This document shows, piece by piece, positions 18,429 through 27,881 of a stretch of 64,000 nucleotides of DNA. The stretch is from an uncultured Flavobacteriaceae bacterium (GTDB lineage: Bacteria > Bacteroidota > Bacteroidia > Flavobacteriales > Flavobacteriaceae): assembly GCA_938010765.1 (NCBI GenBank), contig CALLVX010000142.1:20174-84173 (forward strand), read 5' to 3'. The notes below the pieces were generated by a model. That model saw only the letters and a list, made by a program, of their open reading frames with translations, did not search any database and was not told the DNA's origin. The position numbers were made by a program, and so were the translations under genes. Every line of letters begins with the position of its first letter. The first letter of the stretch is position 1.

Positions 18429-20204
18429 ATGCAAAAAGACGATGTCGAAAATTCGATAGTTTTAAGGGCGTATGAAACCCGTACGTTCCGCTTACAGCTT
18501 ACATATCTACTCTCATTTATTAGTGCATTTTCTGTTTTTGGCCAAGTCTCGAATACTCTTTCAAATGCAGAAATCGACAGTCTAATACTTCTAAGTGACC
18601 CGGTTTTCCCAGAGAATAGGCATTTTGGAGTAGCATACTATCAAAACCTTCTTAAGAACTCCGTAGCAAATAAACACACTAGCGGAATTATAAATTCCTA
18701 CTTCAGTTTAGGGGAATATTATCATTTTACCGACAAACAGATAGACAGCTCTGTGTATTACTTTGACCAAACAATTCTCTTGATCGAGAAGACGGGCATT
18801 TACAAGCGAATTTTAGCTGCGGCATATAATCAAAAATGCGGTAGCCTCGCAGATTCAGGCATGAAGTACCTTGCTCTTGAATCTTTGCAAAAAGCTTATG
18901 AAATAGACTTGCAACAAGATAATAAAGATGGAATGATCATTCGGCAGCTCAACCTTGCAGAGTTGAATAGGGATTTGCAGAATAACGAAAGGGCTATTGA
19001 GATTGCTACAAAAGTACTCAAGGATTCTACTTTGGAGAACTATAGAAAAGGTACACTAAATGCTATAATCGGTTCTTCCTTGATACAACTAAAAAAACCA
19101 AAAGAAGGGCTTTTATTTCTAGAAATTGCCGATTCGATTTACCAAAAAAATCGTTGGGAAGATATTGAAATAATTAATGTGCGTACTTATGTTGCCCAAG
19201 CTTACCTGGATCTCGGAGATTTGAAAAAATCTATTCAATTATGCGAAAGTATACGTGCTGAGTTTCCAGATTCCATGAAAAGTATGAACGTAACGAACTT
19301 GGTGTTGGGTAAAGCTTTACTGCAAAGTGGTCGGGCAAGACGTGCAATACAAGTATTGGAAAAGGCACTCATAGTTAACAGAAACGAAGAGAAAAAGATA
19401 CCTATTTTGGAAACACTGGGCTTTGCCTATCTCTCTCAAAACAACGTTGAAAAGTCCGAACCGCTATTTACCGAGGCGACCGTACTTAGGGACAGCATAC
19501 AGGATTCAAGGGCAAAACGATTTTCTAGCTACTCCTCCATTTCCTATAATTTGCTGGAAACGCAGTATAAAAATGACAACTTGGTACATAAAAATGAAAC
19601 ACTCGAGGCTAAGGCAGTCGAAAGGGAATACTTGCTCAGTGTTTTAGTGTTGTCCATTACGGTCATGTTACTGTCGATCCTCGGGTATATCCTTTGGAAA
19701 AAATACCATACCGGAAAAAATACCATTATAAGTTTAAAGGCCAATGAAAAAGCGATACTTGAAGCGCAGATAAAACTTCGGGAAGATGAGTTGAGCGCTA
19801 CCATGGTTCATTTCTCCAAAAACATGAAAACCATAGAAAATATCTTAAAGGACATGGATGCCAGCTTGGCAAAAAAAGATTTCGGCGCTTTGGAAATGAT
19901 CAAGAAAGAATTACATGATTATCAAAAATCCTCTTCGGCGATTTCTTTATTGACCGATCGGATCGAGTCGCAATACCCGGGAATATCTATGCAACTCCGG
20001 ACGCTTTATCCCAATTTCTCCCCTAATGATATAAAGCATTGTCTTATGATCAAACTTGGTCTGAGCTTAAAAGAAACCGCGCAGCTGTTCAACATTACCA
20101 TTGCAGCGGTAAAATCGGCCAGGGGCCGTATGCGTAAAAAGATGGGGTTGGATCCGGACATTTCTTTGAAGCAACATTTAAGTAACATTGCAAAATCGGC
20201 CTAG
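18429..20204 (+). CDS. Membrane-anchored TPR sensor with LuxR-type HTH, module 2
   Basis: 591 residues from ATG 18429, or 596 from ATG 18414. The later start is preferred because it lies 71 bp from box 2, as in the other modules. Order: signal peptide ending V-F-G-Q, TPR-like helical repeats (about 45-380 with Y-Y-x-F-D-Q, A-Y-L-D-L-G-D-L-K-K-S-I and L-G-F-A-Y-L-S-Q units), one transmembrane helix (about 398-420), a coiled coil beginning L-K-A-N-E-K-A-I-L-E-A-Q, and a C-terminal HTH (S-P-N-D-I-K-H-C-L-M-I-K-L then L-S-L-K-E-T-A-Q-L-F-N-I and A-V-K-S-A-R-G-R-M). Topology puts the TPRs in the periplasm and the HTH in the cytoplasm, suggesting a one-component transmembrane regulator. Ligand and targets are unknown. 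Confidence 0.88.
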   Translation: MQKDDVENSIVLRAYETRTFRLQLTYLLSFISAFSVFGQVSNTLSNAEIDSLILLSDPVFPENRHFGVAYYQNLLKNSVANKHTSGIINSYFSLGEYYHFTDKQIDSSVYYFDQTILLIEKTGIYKRILAAAYNQKCGSLADSGMKYLALESLQKAYEIDLQQDNKDGMIIRQLNLAELNRDLQNNERAIEIATKVLKDSTLENYRKGTLNAIIGSSLIQLKKPKEGLLFLEIADSIYQKNRWEDIEIINVRTYVAQAYLDLGDLKKSIQLCESIRAEFPDSMKSMNVTNLVLGKALLQSGRARRAIQVLEKALIVNRNEEKKIPILETLGFAYLSQNNVEKSEPLFTEATVLRDSIQDSRAKRFSSYSSISYNLLETQYKNDNLVHKNETLEAKAVEREYLLSVLVLSITVMLLSILGYILWKKYHTGKNTIISLKANEKAILEAQIKLREDELSATMVHFSKNMKTIENILKDMDASLAKKDFGALEMIKKELHDYQKSSSAISLLTDRIESQYPGISMQLRTLYPNFSPNDIKHCLMIKLGLSLKETAQLFNITIAAVKSARGRMRKKMGLDPDISLKQHLSNIAKSA

Positions 20205-20250
20205 AAAATACATGAGTACCTATGACCGAACCCTAGAGGAGATCCGTGTT

Positions 20251-20388
20251 TCAACCAAAAAATACGTACAGTATACAACACACTATGTATAGTATGCCCA
20301 ATAGAAAGAAAATGGTAGCGCTATCGGCCGGACTTTGGTATTTCTTGGCCTGCCCGTAGTTTTTGTTGCTTTGATCTTTATCTAACAT
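20251..20388 (-). CDS. Small single-span membrane protein, array copy C
   Basis: 45 codons from ATG 20388, pattern M-L-D-K-D-Q-S-N-K-N-Y-G-Q-A-K-K-Y-Q-S-P then the conserved hydrophobic helix. Nearly the same nucleotide sequence as copy B, with changes mostly silent or conservative. It converges with the module-2 gene and diverges from the module-3 gene. Confidence 0.75.
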   Translation of the reverse strand: MLDKDQSNKNYGQAKKYQSPADSATIFFLLGILYIVCCILYVFFG

Positions 20389-20857
20389 CTTATGAAAATT
20401 AAATTTTTAGTAATTCTATTACCCTTGGTCTACGCAATTACAATTCGTTGGCCAATTATTATAAGGAAATGAATAGGGCATAAATAAATCCTCTATGTTT
20501 TCCTTAAAGTTCCCAATCATTATTTTCAGTTGTATAGGAGAACCGAAACACAGACCGAATCTTACCCTAACAAACTCTTTTCGAAATTACGGTTCATTAT
20601 ATAGAATTCTTAATTCTTAGGGGACTCAAAAGGTATGCAGATAATTATTTTTTGAAGACCGGATTCACCCTAAGCAAAAAGGAAGTATCTTTAAATAAAA
20701 AAGACTTGGAAAGCAAGTTCTATAGGGCAGTTCGCAAAAATAAGCTAAATACCATGCTCTTAGCTTTAAACCGATATGCATACCAAAAGAACTCCTTAAA
20801 GTGCTGATGTGAAGACTTCACTACCCATACTTAAATTAATAGTTCATTTGTAAAGCA
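20389..20857. promoter_or_regulatory. Divergent spacer of module 3 with paired inverted boxes
   Basis: Box 1 GGTATGCA is at 20632-20639 and box 2 TGCATACC at 20777-20784, 153 bp outer edge to outer edge. Box 2 is 73 bp before the TPR-HTH start. No gene is present. Confidence 0.6.
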
Positions 20858-22666
20858 ATGTTAAAAGGCAGCGGTTTTTCAATATTTTTAAGTGCAGATA
20901 CAACCCGGGTATTGTGCACCTGGCTAATTTGTATACTTTCTTTTATTAACTCATTTTCAATTTTAGGCCAATCTCCTAGGATTATGGAGAATGCCGTTAT
21001 AGATAGTTTAAATATCGCAATAACCCCTTTTAATCCCGACAACGAACACTTGGGGGTGACCAACTATCAAAACCTTCTTAAAAATTCAGAGGCGAATAAG
21101 CATACAAAGGGAATTATAGATTCCTATTACAATTTGGGCCATTATTACTTTTATAATGACCGACAGGTCGACAGCATGCTATATTTCTATGATCAAGCCA
21201 TAATCTTAATCGAGCGGACAGGTGTCGAAAAATTAAAATTACCCGAAATTTATACTTTCAAGGCAACCAACCTTATGTCATCGAGCATGGAATTCTTGTC
21301 CCTTGAATCTTTTGAAAAAGCCTATGAGCTATCCTTAGAGGGTGGAAATTCCTACGATATTTTACGTGCTCAGGTGAACCTTTCAGGCCTTAATTTGAAA
21401 TTAAAGAATTACGAAAAGGCGATTAAGATAACTTCGGAATTACTCGAAAACCCAGCTGTTTTAGCCGATAACTTGGCTGGTGCAATTAATAAAAACTACA
21501 ATGTAATTGATTATGTAACGGCCACACTATATGATATATTGGGTGCTAGCCTTGTAGAAACTAATAAGCTCGAAGAAGGGCTTGCTTTATTAAAAATTTC
21601 AGATTCGATTTCACGTAAAAACCAATGGGATCAACAAACAGCTGAAACACAGACATGGATAGCAAGGACCTATTTGGATTTGGGGGATTTAAAAAAAGCT
21701 ATTCTTCTATGTGAAAGCATAAATACAGAGTTTGCCGATTTCCCAGGCAAAACAAAGCTAACGAATTTGATACTTGGAAGGGCGCTAGTACAAGATGGCC
21801 AGATACCAAAGGGGGTTCGGATGCTAGAAGAAGGGCTCGAATTAAATGGAACCAAGGAGGAAATGATAGCTATTTTGGAAACTTTAGGCTTTGCCTATCT
21901 CTCCCAAAACAACGTTCAACAATCCGAACCCCTATTTTCCAAAGCGATTGAGTTACGGGACAGTATGCAGGACTCAAGGGCAAAACGATTTTCGCGCTAC
22001 TCCTCCATTTCCTATAATTTATTGGAAACGCAGTTTAAAAATGACAACCTCGCACATAAAAATGAGGTTTTGGAGGTCAAGGCCATTGAAAGGGAGTACC
22101 TTCTGGGTGTTTTGGTATTGTCCATTACCGTAATACTGCTATCGATCCTCGGGTATGTTCTTTGGAAAAAATACCATACCGGAAAGAAGACCATTCAAAG
22201 TTTAAAGGCAAATGAAAAAGCAATTCTTGAAGCGCAGATAAAACTTCGGGAAGATGAGCTGAGCGCTACCATGGTTCATTTTACCAAAAACATGAAAACT
22301 ATTAAAACGATCGTAAAGGATCTGGATAGCAGCTTGGCAAAAAAAGACTACGGTGCATTACAAATGGTAAAAAACTCCTTACAGGAATATCAAAAATCTT
22401 CTTCGACCGCCTCCTTGTTGACCGATCGGATCGAGTCGCAATACCCGGGAATATCTATGCAACTTCGTGAGCTATATCCCAATTTCTCCCCAAATGATAT
22501 TAAGCATTGTCTTATGATCAAACTTGGGCTGAGCTTAAAGGAAACTGCCCAACTATTCAATATTACCATCGCGGCCGTAAAATCGGCCAGGGGCCGAATG
22601 AAAAAAAAGATGGGGCTTGACCAGGATGTTTCCTTGAAGCAACATTTGAGTTTCATTGCAAAATAG
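20858..22666 (+). CDS. Membrane-anchored TPR sensor with LuxR-type HTH, module 3
   Basis: 602 residues with the same order as module 2: signal peptide ending I-L-G-Q, periplasmic TPR region, transmembrane helix at about 411-433, coiled coil, C-terminal HTH. The TPR half carries an insertion (L-A-G-A-I-N-K-N-Y-N-V-I-D-Y) shared only with module 4. A block around 21540-21780 is almost identical to module 4, which points to gene conversion. The protein ends two residues earlier than its paralogs because TCG became TAG in the final I-A-K-S-A. HTH residues match the other intact copies except R-G-R-M-K-K-K. Function as for module 2. Confidence 0.88.
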   Translation: MLKGSGFSIFLSADTTRVLCTWLICILSFINSFSILGQSPRIMENAVIDSLNIAITPFNPDNEHLGVTNYQNLLKNSEANKHTKGIIDSYYNLGHYYFYNDRQVDSMLYFYDQAIILIERTGVEKLKLPEIYTFKATNLMSSSMEFLSLESFEKAYELSLEGGNSYDILRAQVNLSGLNLKLKNYEKAIKITSELLENPAVLADNLAGAINKNYNVIDYVTATLYDILGASLVETNKLEEGLALLKISDSISRKNQWDQQTAETQTWIARTYLDLGDLKKAILLCESINTEFADFPGKTKLTNLILGRALVQDGQIPKGVRMLEEGLELNGTKEEMIAILETLGFAYLSQNNVQQSEPLFSKAIELRDSMQDSRAKRFSRYSSISYNLLETQFKNDNLAHKNEVLEVKAIEREYLLGVLVLSITVILLSILGYVLWKKYHTGKKTIQSLKANEKAILEAQIKLREDELSATMVHFTKNMKTIKTIVKDLDSSLAKKDYGALQMVKNSLQEYQKSSSTASLLTDRIESQYPGISMQLRELYPNFSPNDIKHCLMIKLGLSLKETAQLFNITIAAVKSARGRMKKKMGLDQDVSLKQHLSFIAK

Positions 22667-22807
22667 GCCTAGAAAAGGCAGGAGTACCGCTATTTCAATT
22701 CCCTATATACCGGTAACGGTGCCATGAGTGTATCAAAATGCCAATGCACTTGATTATCTAAAAAAATAGCAAAACCTTAAAGGCCGCCAAATCTCAGCTT
22801 CCCTTTC

Positions 22808-22945
22808 CTAGCCAAAAAACACGTACACAATACAGCACACTACATATAGTATGCCCAATAAAAAGAAAATGGCAGCACTGTCGGCCGAGCTTTGATATTT
22901 ATTAGCCCGCCCATAGTTTTTGTTGCTTTGATCTTTATCTAACAT
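22808..22945 (-). CDS. Small single-span membrane protein, array copy D
   Basis: 45 codons from ATG 22945. The open frame runs further upstream but the shared start M-L-D-K-D-Q-S-N-K-N is clear. The helix reads A-A-I-F-F-L-L-G-I-L-Y-V-V-C-C-I. Faces the module-4 TPR-HTH gene across 480 bp. Confidence 0.75.
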   Translation of the reverse strand: MLDKDQSNKNYGRANKYQSSADSAAIFFLLGILYVVCCIVYVFFG

Positions 22946-23425
22946 CCTGTAAAAAATTAAACTTATATTAATCATTGTCGATTCTACTTCCATTGGCCTG
23001 CGCAGTTTCAATTCGTTGGCCAATTGTTATAAGGAAATGAATAGGACATAAATAAATCTCCCCGTTTTCCTTAAAGTTCTCAATCTTTATTTTCAGTGGT
23101 TATAGGAGAGCCGATCTACAGATCTAAGCTTACCCTACCATACTCTTTACAAAATTACGGTTCATTGAACAGAATATTCAACTTACGAGGAGTTCAAAAG
23201 GTATGCAGGTAATTTTTATTTTGAAGACCTGTTCGGCCATGTAAAAAAGAAGCTATACCTAAGCAAAAGAACCCAAAAACCATTCGCAGCAGGGTTTCCG
23301 GTCAAAGTACCGGAAGGGTCAAATTTAAGCCTAAAGGGCCTATGCATACTAAAAGCATCCCCGAAATTGACAAGATCAAAGCCTCATTGCATTAACTTAG
23401 CGTTGATCGTTAATCCAAAAAATCA
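22946..23425. promoter_or_regulatory. Divergent spacer of module 4 with paired inverted boxes
   Basis: Box 1 GGTATGCA is at 23200-23207 and box 2 TGCATACT at 23343-23350, 151 bp outer edge to outer edge. The right part differs from modules 1-3 and resembles modules 7 and 8 (TTAACTTAGCRTTGAT just before the gene). It ends 75 bp before the TPR-HTH start. The TTAACTTAG string is a possible -7-like element, which is tentative. Confidence 0.6.
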
Positions 23426-25243
23426 ATGCTAAAAAAATTCATTAATTCAATATTTCCGATTGCAGGGGTAACTAGCACGCTTTGTTTTCAATCGGCTTGT
23501 CTACTTTCTTTTATTAGCTCATTTTCAATTTTCGGTCAAGCCCCGAATACCTTGTCGAATACTCAAATCGATAGTTTGAACAGTTTATCCAAACCTTTTT
23601 ATGTTAAAAACGACAAGTTGGATATGGCTCACTACAAGAATCTTCTAAACCAGTCTATAGCAAATAACCATACAAAAGGAATTATTGATTCTTACTATAA
23701 TTTAGGCAATTATTACTATTACAACGATAAGCAGTTAGACAGCATGCTTTACTTCTTTGACCAAACGATCATCTTAATCGAGAAGACTGATATCGAAAAA
23801 AAATTATTGCCAGATATTTACAGGTACAAAGGCGCTTACCTTGCAGTGAATGGCATGGAATTCTTATCACTTGAATATTTAGAGAAAGCCTATGAAGTAT
23901 CGTTAGAGCATGGTGATACAGAGGCAATTTTGGCGGCCAAAATTAACCTTGCAGGGCTTAACTTGAAATTAAAGAATTATGAAAAGGCGATTAGTTTAGC
24001 CTCAGAGCTACTCGAAAATCCTGCTACCTTAAATTATAAATTAGGGAATAGCTTAAAAGATAAGGGATACAATCTAGTTGATTATACTAATGTTACACTA
24101 AATGATATCTTGGGCGCTAGCCTTGTAGAAACTAATAAGCTCAAAGAAGGGCTTGCCCTTCTAAAAATTTCCGATTCGATTTCACGGAAAAACCAATGGG
24201 ATCAACAAACAGCTGAAACACAGACATGGATAGCACGGACCTATTTGGATTTGGGAGATATAAAAAAGGCTATTCTTCTATGTGAAAGCATAAATACAGA
24301 GTTTGCCGATTTCCCAGGCAATACAAAACTAACGAATTTGATACTTGGAAAGGCGCTAATGCAAGATGGCCAGATATTAAAAGCGATCGGGGCTCTGGAA
24401 GAAGGCCTTACCTTAGAGGGCACCAAGGAGGAACAAATAACTATTTTGGAAACACTTGGCTTTGCATATTTATCCCAAAAAAACCTCGAGAAGTCCAAGC
24501 CGCAGTTTATTAAGGCAATTGATATAAGGGATAGTATACAGCATTCAAGGGCAAAAAGTTTTTCTCGCTACTCCTCCATTTCCTATAATTTATTGGAAAC
24601 ACAGTATAAAAACGATAACCTCGCACATAAAAATGAAGTTTTGGAGGCCAAAGCCATTGAGAGGGAGTACCTTCTGGGTGTTTTGGTGTTGTCTATTTCC
24701 GTAATATTACTATCGATCCTCGGATATGTTCTTTTGAAAAAGTACTATATAGGAAAAAGGACCATTAAGAGCCTAAAAGCAAATGAAAAGGCAATTCTAG
24801 AAGCGCAGATAAAACTTCGGGAAGATGAATTGAGTGCCACCATGGTTCATTTCACCAAAAACATGAAAACTATTAAAACGATCGTAAAGGACTTGGATGC
24901 GAGCCTAGTAAAAAAAGACTACGGCGCCTTAGAAGTGGTAAAAAACTCCCTACAGGAATATCAAAAATCTTCTTCGACCGCCTCCTTGCTGACCGATCGG
25001 ATCGAGTCGCAATACCCGGGAATATCTATGCAACTTCGCGAGCTATATCCCAATTTCTCTCCCAATGATATTAAGCATTGTCTTATGATCAAACTTGGGC
25101 TGAGTTTAAAGGAAACCGCACAACTGTTCAATATTACGATCGCGGCCGTAAAATCGGCCAGAGGTCGTATGCGCAAAAAAATGGGTGTGGACAAGGAGGT
25201 TTCGCTAAAAAAGCACTTGAGTTTGGTTGCCAAATCGGCCTAG
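23426..25243 (+). CDS. Membrane-anchored TPR sensor with LuxR-type HTH, module 4
   Basis: 605 residues, the longest copy. The signal peptide ends I-F-G-Q. The TPR region is about 60-385 with the module-3-type insertion (L-G-N-S-L-K-D-K-G-Y-N-L-V-D-Y). The transmembrane helix is at about 412-434 (L-L-G-V-L-V-L-S-I-S-V-I-L-L). Coiled coil and HTH follow. The lysine-rich juxtamembrane segment K-K-Y-Y-I-G-K-R supports a cytoplasmic C-terminus. It is the only intact gene not followed by a small - strand gene: the next 429 bp hold unrelated sequence and a REP-like repeat. Confidence 0.88.
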   Translation: MLKKFINSIFPIAGVTSTLCFQSACLLSFISSFSIFGQAPNTLSNTQIDSLNSLSKPFYVKNDKLDMAHYKNLLNQSIANNHTKGIIDSYYNLGNYYYYNDKQLDSMLYFFDQTIILIEKTDIEKKLLPDIYRYKGAYLAVNGMEFLSLEYLEKAYEVSLEHGDTEAILAAKINLAGLNLKLKNYEKAISLASELLENPATLNYKLGNSLKDKGYNLVDYTNVTLNDILGASLVETNKLKEGLALLKISDSISRKNQWDQQTAETQTWIARTYLDLGDIKKAILLCESINTEFADFPGNTKLTNLILGKALMQDGQILKAIGALEEGLTLEGTKEEQITILETLGFAYLSQKNLEKSKPQFIKAIDIRDSIQHSRAKSFSRYSSISYNLLETQYKNDNLAHKNEVLEAKAIEREYLLGVLVLSISVILLSILGYVLLKKYYIGKRTIKSLKANEKAILEAQIKLREDELSATMVHFTKNMKTIKTIVKDLDASLVKKDYGALEVVKNSLQEYQKSSSTASLLTDRIESQYPGISMQLRELYPNFSPNDIKHCLMIKLGLSLKETAQLFNITIAAVKSARGRMRKKMGVDKEVSLKKHLSLVAKSA

Positions 25244-25672
25244 TTAAGAGTAAATGAACAGTGTATTGTTCAGGCTTTAAAAGGTTCTTCTCAATGTGTT
25301 GAAAAACGCTGTCTTTAAGTAATCACATCGCTAAAATTACAGTGAACATATAGAGTCAAAAAACAACACCTCGAATTTACATTTATAGCAGCGCAATTCT
25401 AAAAGTAAAACGCATGTAAAATCCTCACAAAAACCCGTTGGGGTAAATTATTTGGTGGCGACTCGAATGCATACCAAAAGCATCCCTGAAATTTACCTGT
25501 AAAGGGTTTCATTATTCTATCTTTATAACGGTGAATTACCTCAGAGTAAGCCCACGAGGTATCAAAAGAAAATTCAACATTGATTTCGATACAAAAATCA
25601 GAGCAACTTGTCTTACGCCAGTCAGGTTTAAACCTCGATTATCGAGTCGATAAACAATAAATCTTCAAATAG
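25244..25672. promoter_or_regulatory. Atypical spacer before module 5 with a single box
   Basis: Only box 2 (TGCATACC, 25468-25475) is recognisable. Box 1 and the small - strand gene are missing. The distance from box 2 to the gene start is 197 bp instead of about 71-75 bp, because the REP-like repeat at 25531-25590 and flanking sequence lie between them. An ACAGTGTATTGTTCAGG stretch after the module-4 stop resembles the short intergenic ACTGTTCACTGTT motifs elsewhere. Confidence 0.5.
25531..25590. repeat. Dispersed REP-like hairpin repeat, copy 2
   Basis: 48 of 60 positions match 7321-7380, and all 12 differences are transitions. The invariant core is CCCACGAGG and the 16-bp AACATTGATTTCGA-containing tail. 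It sits between box 2 and the start of the module-5 gene and seems to have displaced the normal promoter spacing. Confidence 0.6.
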
Positions 25673-27454
25673 ATGCTAAAAAGAGATATTTCCAAAGCAC
25701 GTTCAAATGCGAACACCTCTGGTGCAATTTGTTTTCAACTTCTTTTTCTTTATTCACTCTTCACTTCATTCTTGGTTTTTGGTCAAAGCCGGGCGAAAAT
25801 GACCAATGATCAGATCGATAGTTTAATCATAGCGGAGAAGCCAACCTATCAAAACAATAAAGCCTACGGTTTGGAAAATTATAAAATTATTTTGAACAAT
25901 GCCATCTCCAATGGGTATACCAAGGGAACCGTCTATTCTTATTTTCACTTAGCAGGTTATTACCAAAAAAATGATTTCCAACTTGACAGTGCATTGTATT
26001 ATTACGATCAAGCAATCCTGTTAATCAATAAGACCGGTATTGCAAAAAAAAATATTTTAACGGGTTCACATTCCAATAAGGGCATTTTACTTGCCGAATC
26101 TGGCATGGATTTCCTTTCCCTAGCATCTTTTGAAAAAGCCTACAAAGCGGCATTGGAAGAAGGGGACTACTATAATATTTTACTTGTCAAGACCAACCTT
26201 GCCGAGCTCAATAGGGTTTTACAGAACAACGAAAAGGCAATTGGTATGGCCAACGAACTGCTCAGCGATCCCGAAACCGAGAAAGATGAATTGGGAAAAG
26301 CGATATTGAACGGTATCATTGGTGCCAGTCTAGTTCAGTCGCAAAAACCCAAACAAGGTCTCTCGTTTCTCAAAATTTCGGATTCTATTGAGCGTAATGC
26401 AGGTGTAAGTACGAATGTCCGAATTGATACCCATACTTGGATAGCACAAGCTTATCTAGATATGGAAAATCTGGACAGCGCCATTAGCACATGCGAAAAT
26501 ATACTTGCCGAATTTCCCGATTATCAGGGCAAGGTAAAGCAGACCTATCTAATCTTCGGTAAGGCCTTGTTGAAAAAAGGACAAACGGCCCTGGGGATAC
26601 AAACCCTGGAAAAGGCACTCAAAAAGACGGGCTCCAAGAAAAACCACATTGCCATATTGGAAACCTTGGCCAATTCATACCTCTCACAGAACGAACTTCG
26701 AAAATCACAGCCCCTCTTCACCAAGGCGACCAAATTACGAGACAGTATTCAAACCTCCCGGGCTAAACAGTTTTCCAAATACTCTTCCATCTCCTACAAT
26801 TTATTGGAAACACAGTTTAAAAATGACAACCTCGCACATAAAAATGAGGTTTTGGAGGCCAAGGCCATTAAAAGGGAGTACCTGTTGGGTGTTTTGATAT
26901 TGTCCATTACAGTAATACTACTATCCATCCTTGGGTATGTTCTTTGGAAAAAATATTATCTAGGAAAAAAGACCATTCAAAGTTTAAAGGCAAATGAAAA
27001 GGCGATACTGGAAGCGCAGATAAAACTTCGGGAAGATGAACTGAGTGCGACCATGGTTCATTTTAGCAAAAACATGAAAACTATTAAAACGATTGTAAAA
27101 GATCTGGATGCCAGCTTGGCAAAAAAAGACTATGGTGCTTTACAAATAGTAAAAAACTCCCTACAGGAATATCAAAAATCTTCTTCGACCGCCTCTTTGC
27201 TGACCGATCGGATCGAGTCGCAGTACCCGGGAATATCTATGCAACTTCGCGAGCTATATCCCAATTTCTCCCCCAATGATATTAAGCATTGTCTTATGAT
27301 CAAACTTGGGCTGAGCTTAAAGGAAACTGCCCAATTGTTCAATATTACCATCGCGGCCGTAAAATCGGCCAGGGGAAGGATGCGAAAAAAGATGGACTTG
27401 GATCCCGACATTTCCTTGAAGCAACATTTGAGCTTCATTGCAAAATCGGCCTAG
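25673..27454 (+). CDS. Membrane-anchored TPR sensor with LuxR-type HTH, module 5
   Basis: 593 residues. The signal peptide ends V-F-G-Q. The TPR half resembles module 7 in places: the block T-H-T-W-I-A-Q-A-Y-L-D-M-E-N-L-D-S-A-I is nearly identical at the DNA level. The transmembrane helix is at about 400-422. Coiled coil and HTH are as in the other copies, with R-M-R-K-K-M-D-L-D-P-D-I shared with modules 7 and 8. Its upstream region is rearranged, so expression may differ from the other copies. Confidence 0.88.
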   Translation: MLKRDISKARSNANTSGAICFQLLFLYSLFTSFLVFGQSRAKMTNDQIDSLIIAEKPTYQNNKAYGLENYKIILNNAISNGYTKGTVYSYFHLAGYYQKNDFQLDSALYYYDQAILLINKTGIAKKNILTGSHSNKGILLAESGMDFLSLASFEKAYKAALEEGDYYNILLVKTNLAELNRVLQNNEKAIGMANELLSDPETEKDELGKAILNGIIGASLVQSQKPKQGLSFLKISDSIERNAGVSTNVRIDTHTWIAQAYLDMENLDSAISTCENILAEFPDYQGKVKQTYLIFGKALLKKGQTALGIQTLEKALKKTGSKKNHIAILETLANSYLSQNELRKSQPLFTKATKLRDSIQTSRAKQFSKYSSISYNLLETQFKNDNLAHKNEVLEAKAIKREYLLGVLILSITVILLSILGYVLWKKYYLGKKTIQSLKANEKAILEAQIKLREDELSATMVHFSKNMKTIKTIVKDLDASLAKKDYGALQIVKNSLQEYQKSSSTASLLTDRIESQYPGISMQLRELYPNFSPNDIKHCLMIKLGLSLKETAQLFNITIAAVKSARGRMRKKMDLDPDISLKQHLSFIAKSA

Positions 27455-27499
27455 AAAAGATATTACCAATAATGATCGGGTCTGCTCAATAGTACTATT

Positions 27500-27637
27500 T
27501 CAACACAAAAAAACATATCCAGTTCAGCATACTGCATATAGTATTCCCAGTAAAAAGAAAGTTGCTGCGTTGTCGGCCCGATTTTGATATCTCCAGGTCA
27601 GCCCATAGTTTTCGTTGCTTTGATCTTTATCTTACAT
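27500..27637 (-). pseudogene. Small single-span membrane protein, array copy E (broken)
   Basis: Aligns with the other small genes over its full 46 codons, but codon 2 is TAA (TTA in intact copies) and a TGA replaces the codon after the V-C of the V-C-C motif. Several normally invariant residues have changed (L-T-W-R for Q-A-K-K). The module-6 TPR-HTH gene next to it is also broken. Confidence 0.75.
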
Positions 27638-27881
27638 CCTGTGAAAATTAAATTTTTAAAAATCTGTACTGATTCTACTTCCTTTGGCCTACCCAGTTAC
27701 AATTCGTTGGCCAATTGTTATAAGGAAACGAACAGGGCTTAAATAAATTCCTCGGGGCTTCCTTAAAGTTTCCAATCTTTATTTTAAGTTACTATAGGAG
27801 AACTAATCTACAGGTCGAACTTTACCCTAGTAAACTCTTTTCAAAATTACCGCTTGCAAAATAGAATTTTAAACTTCCATA

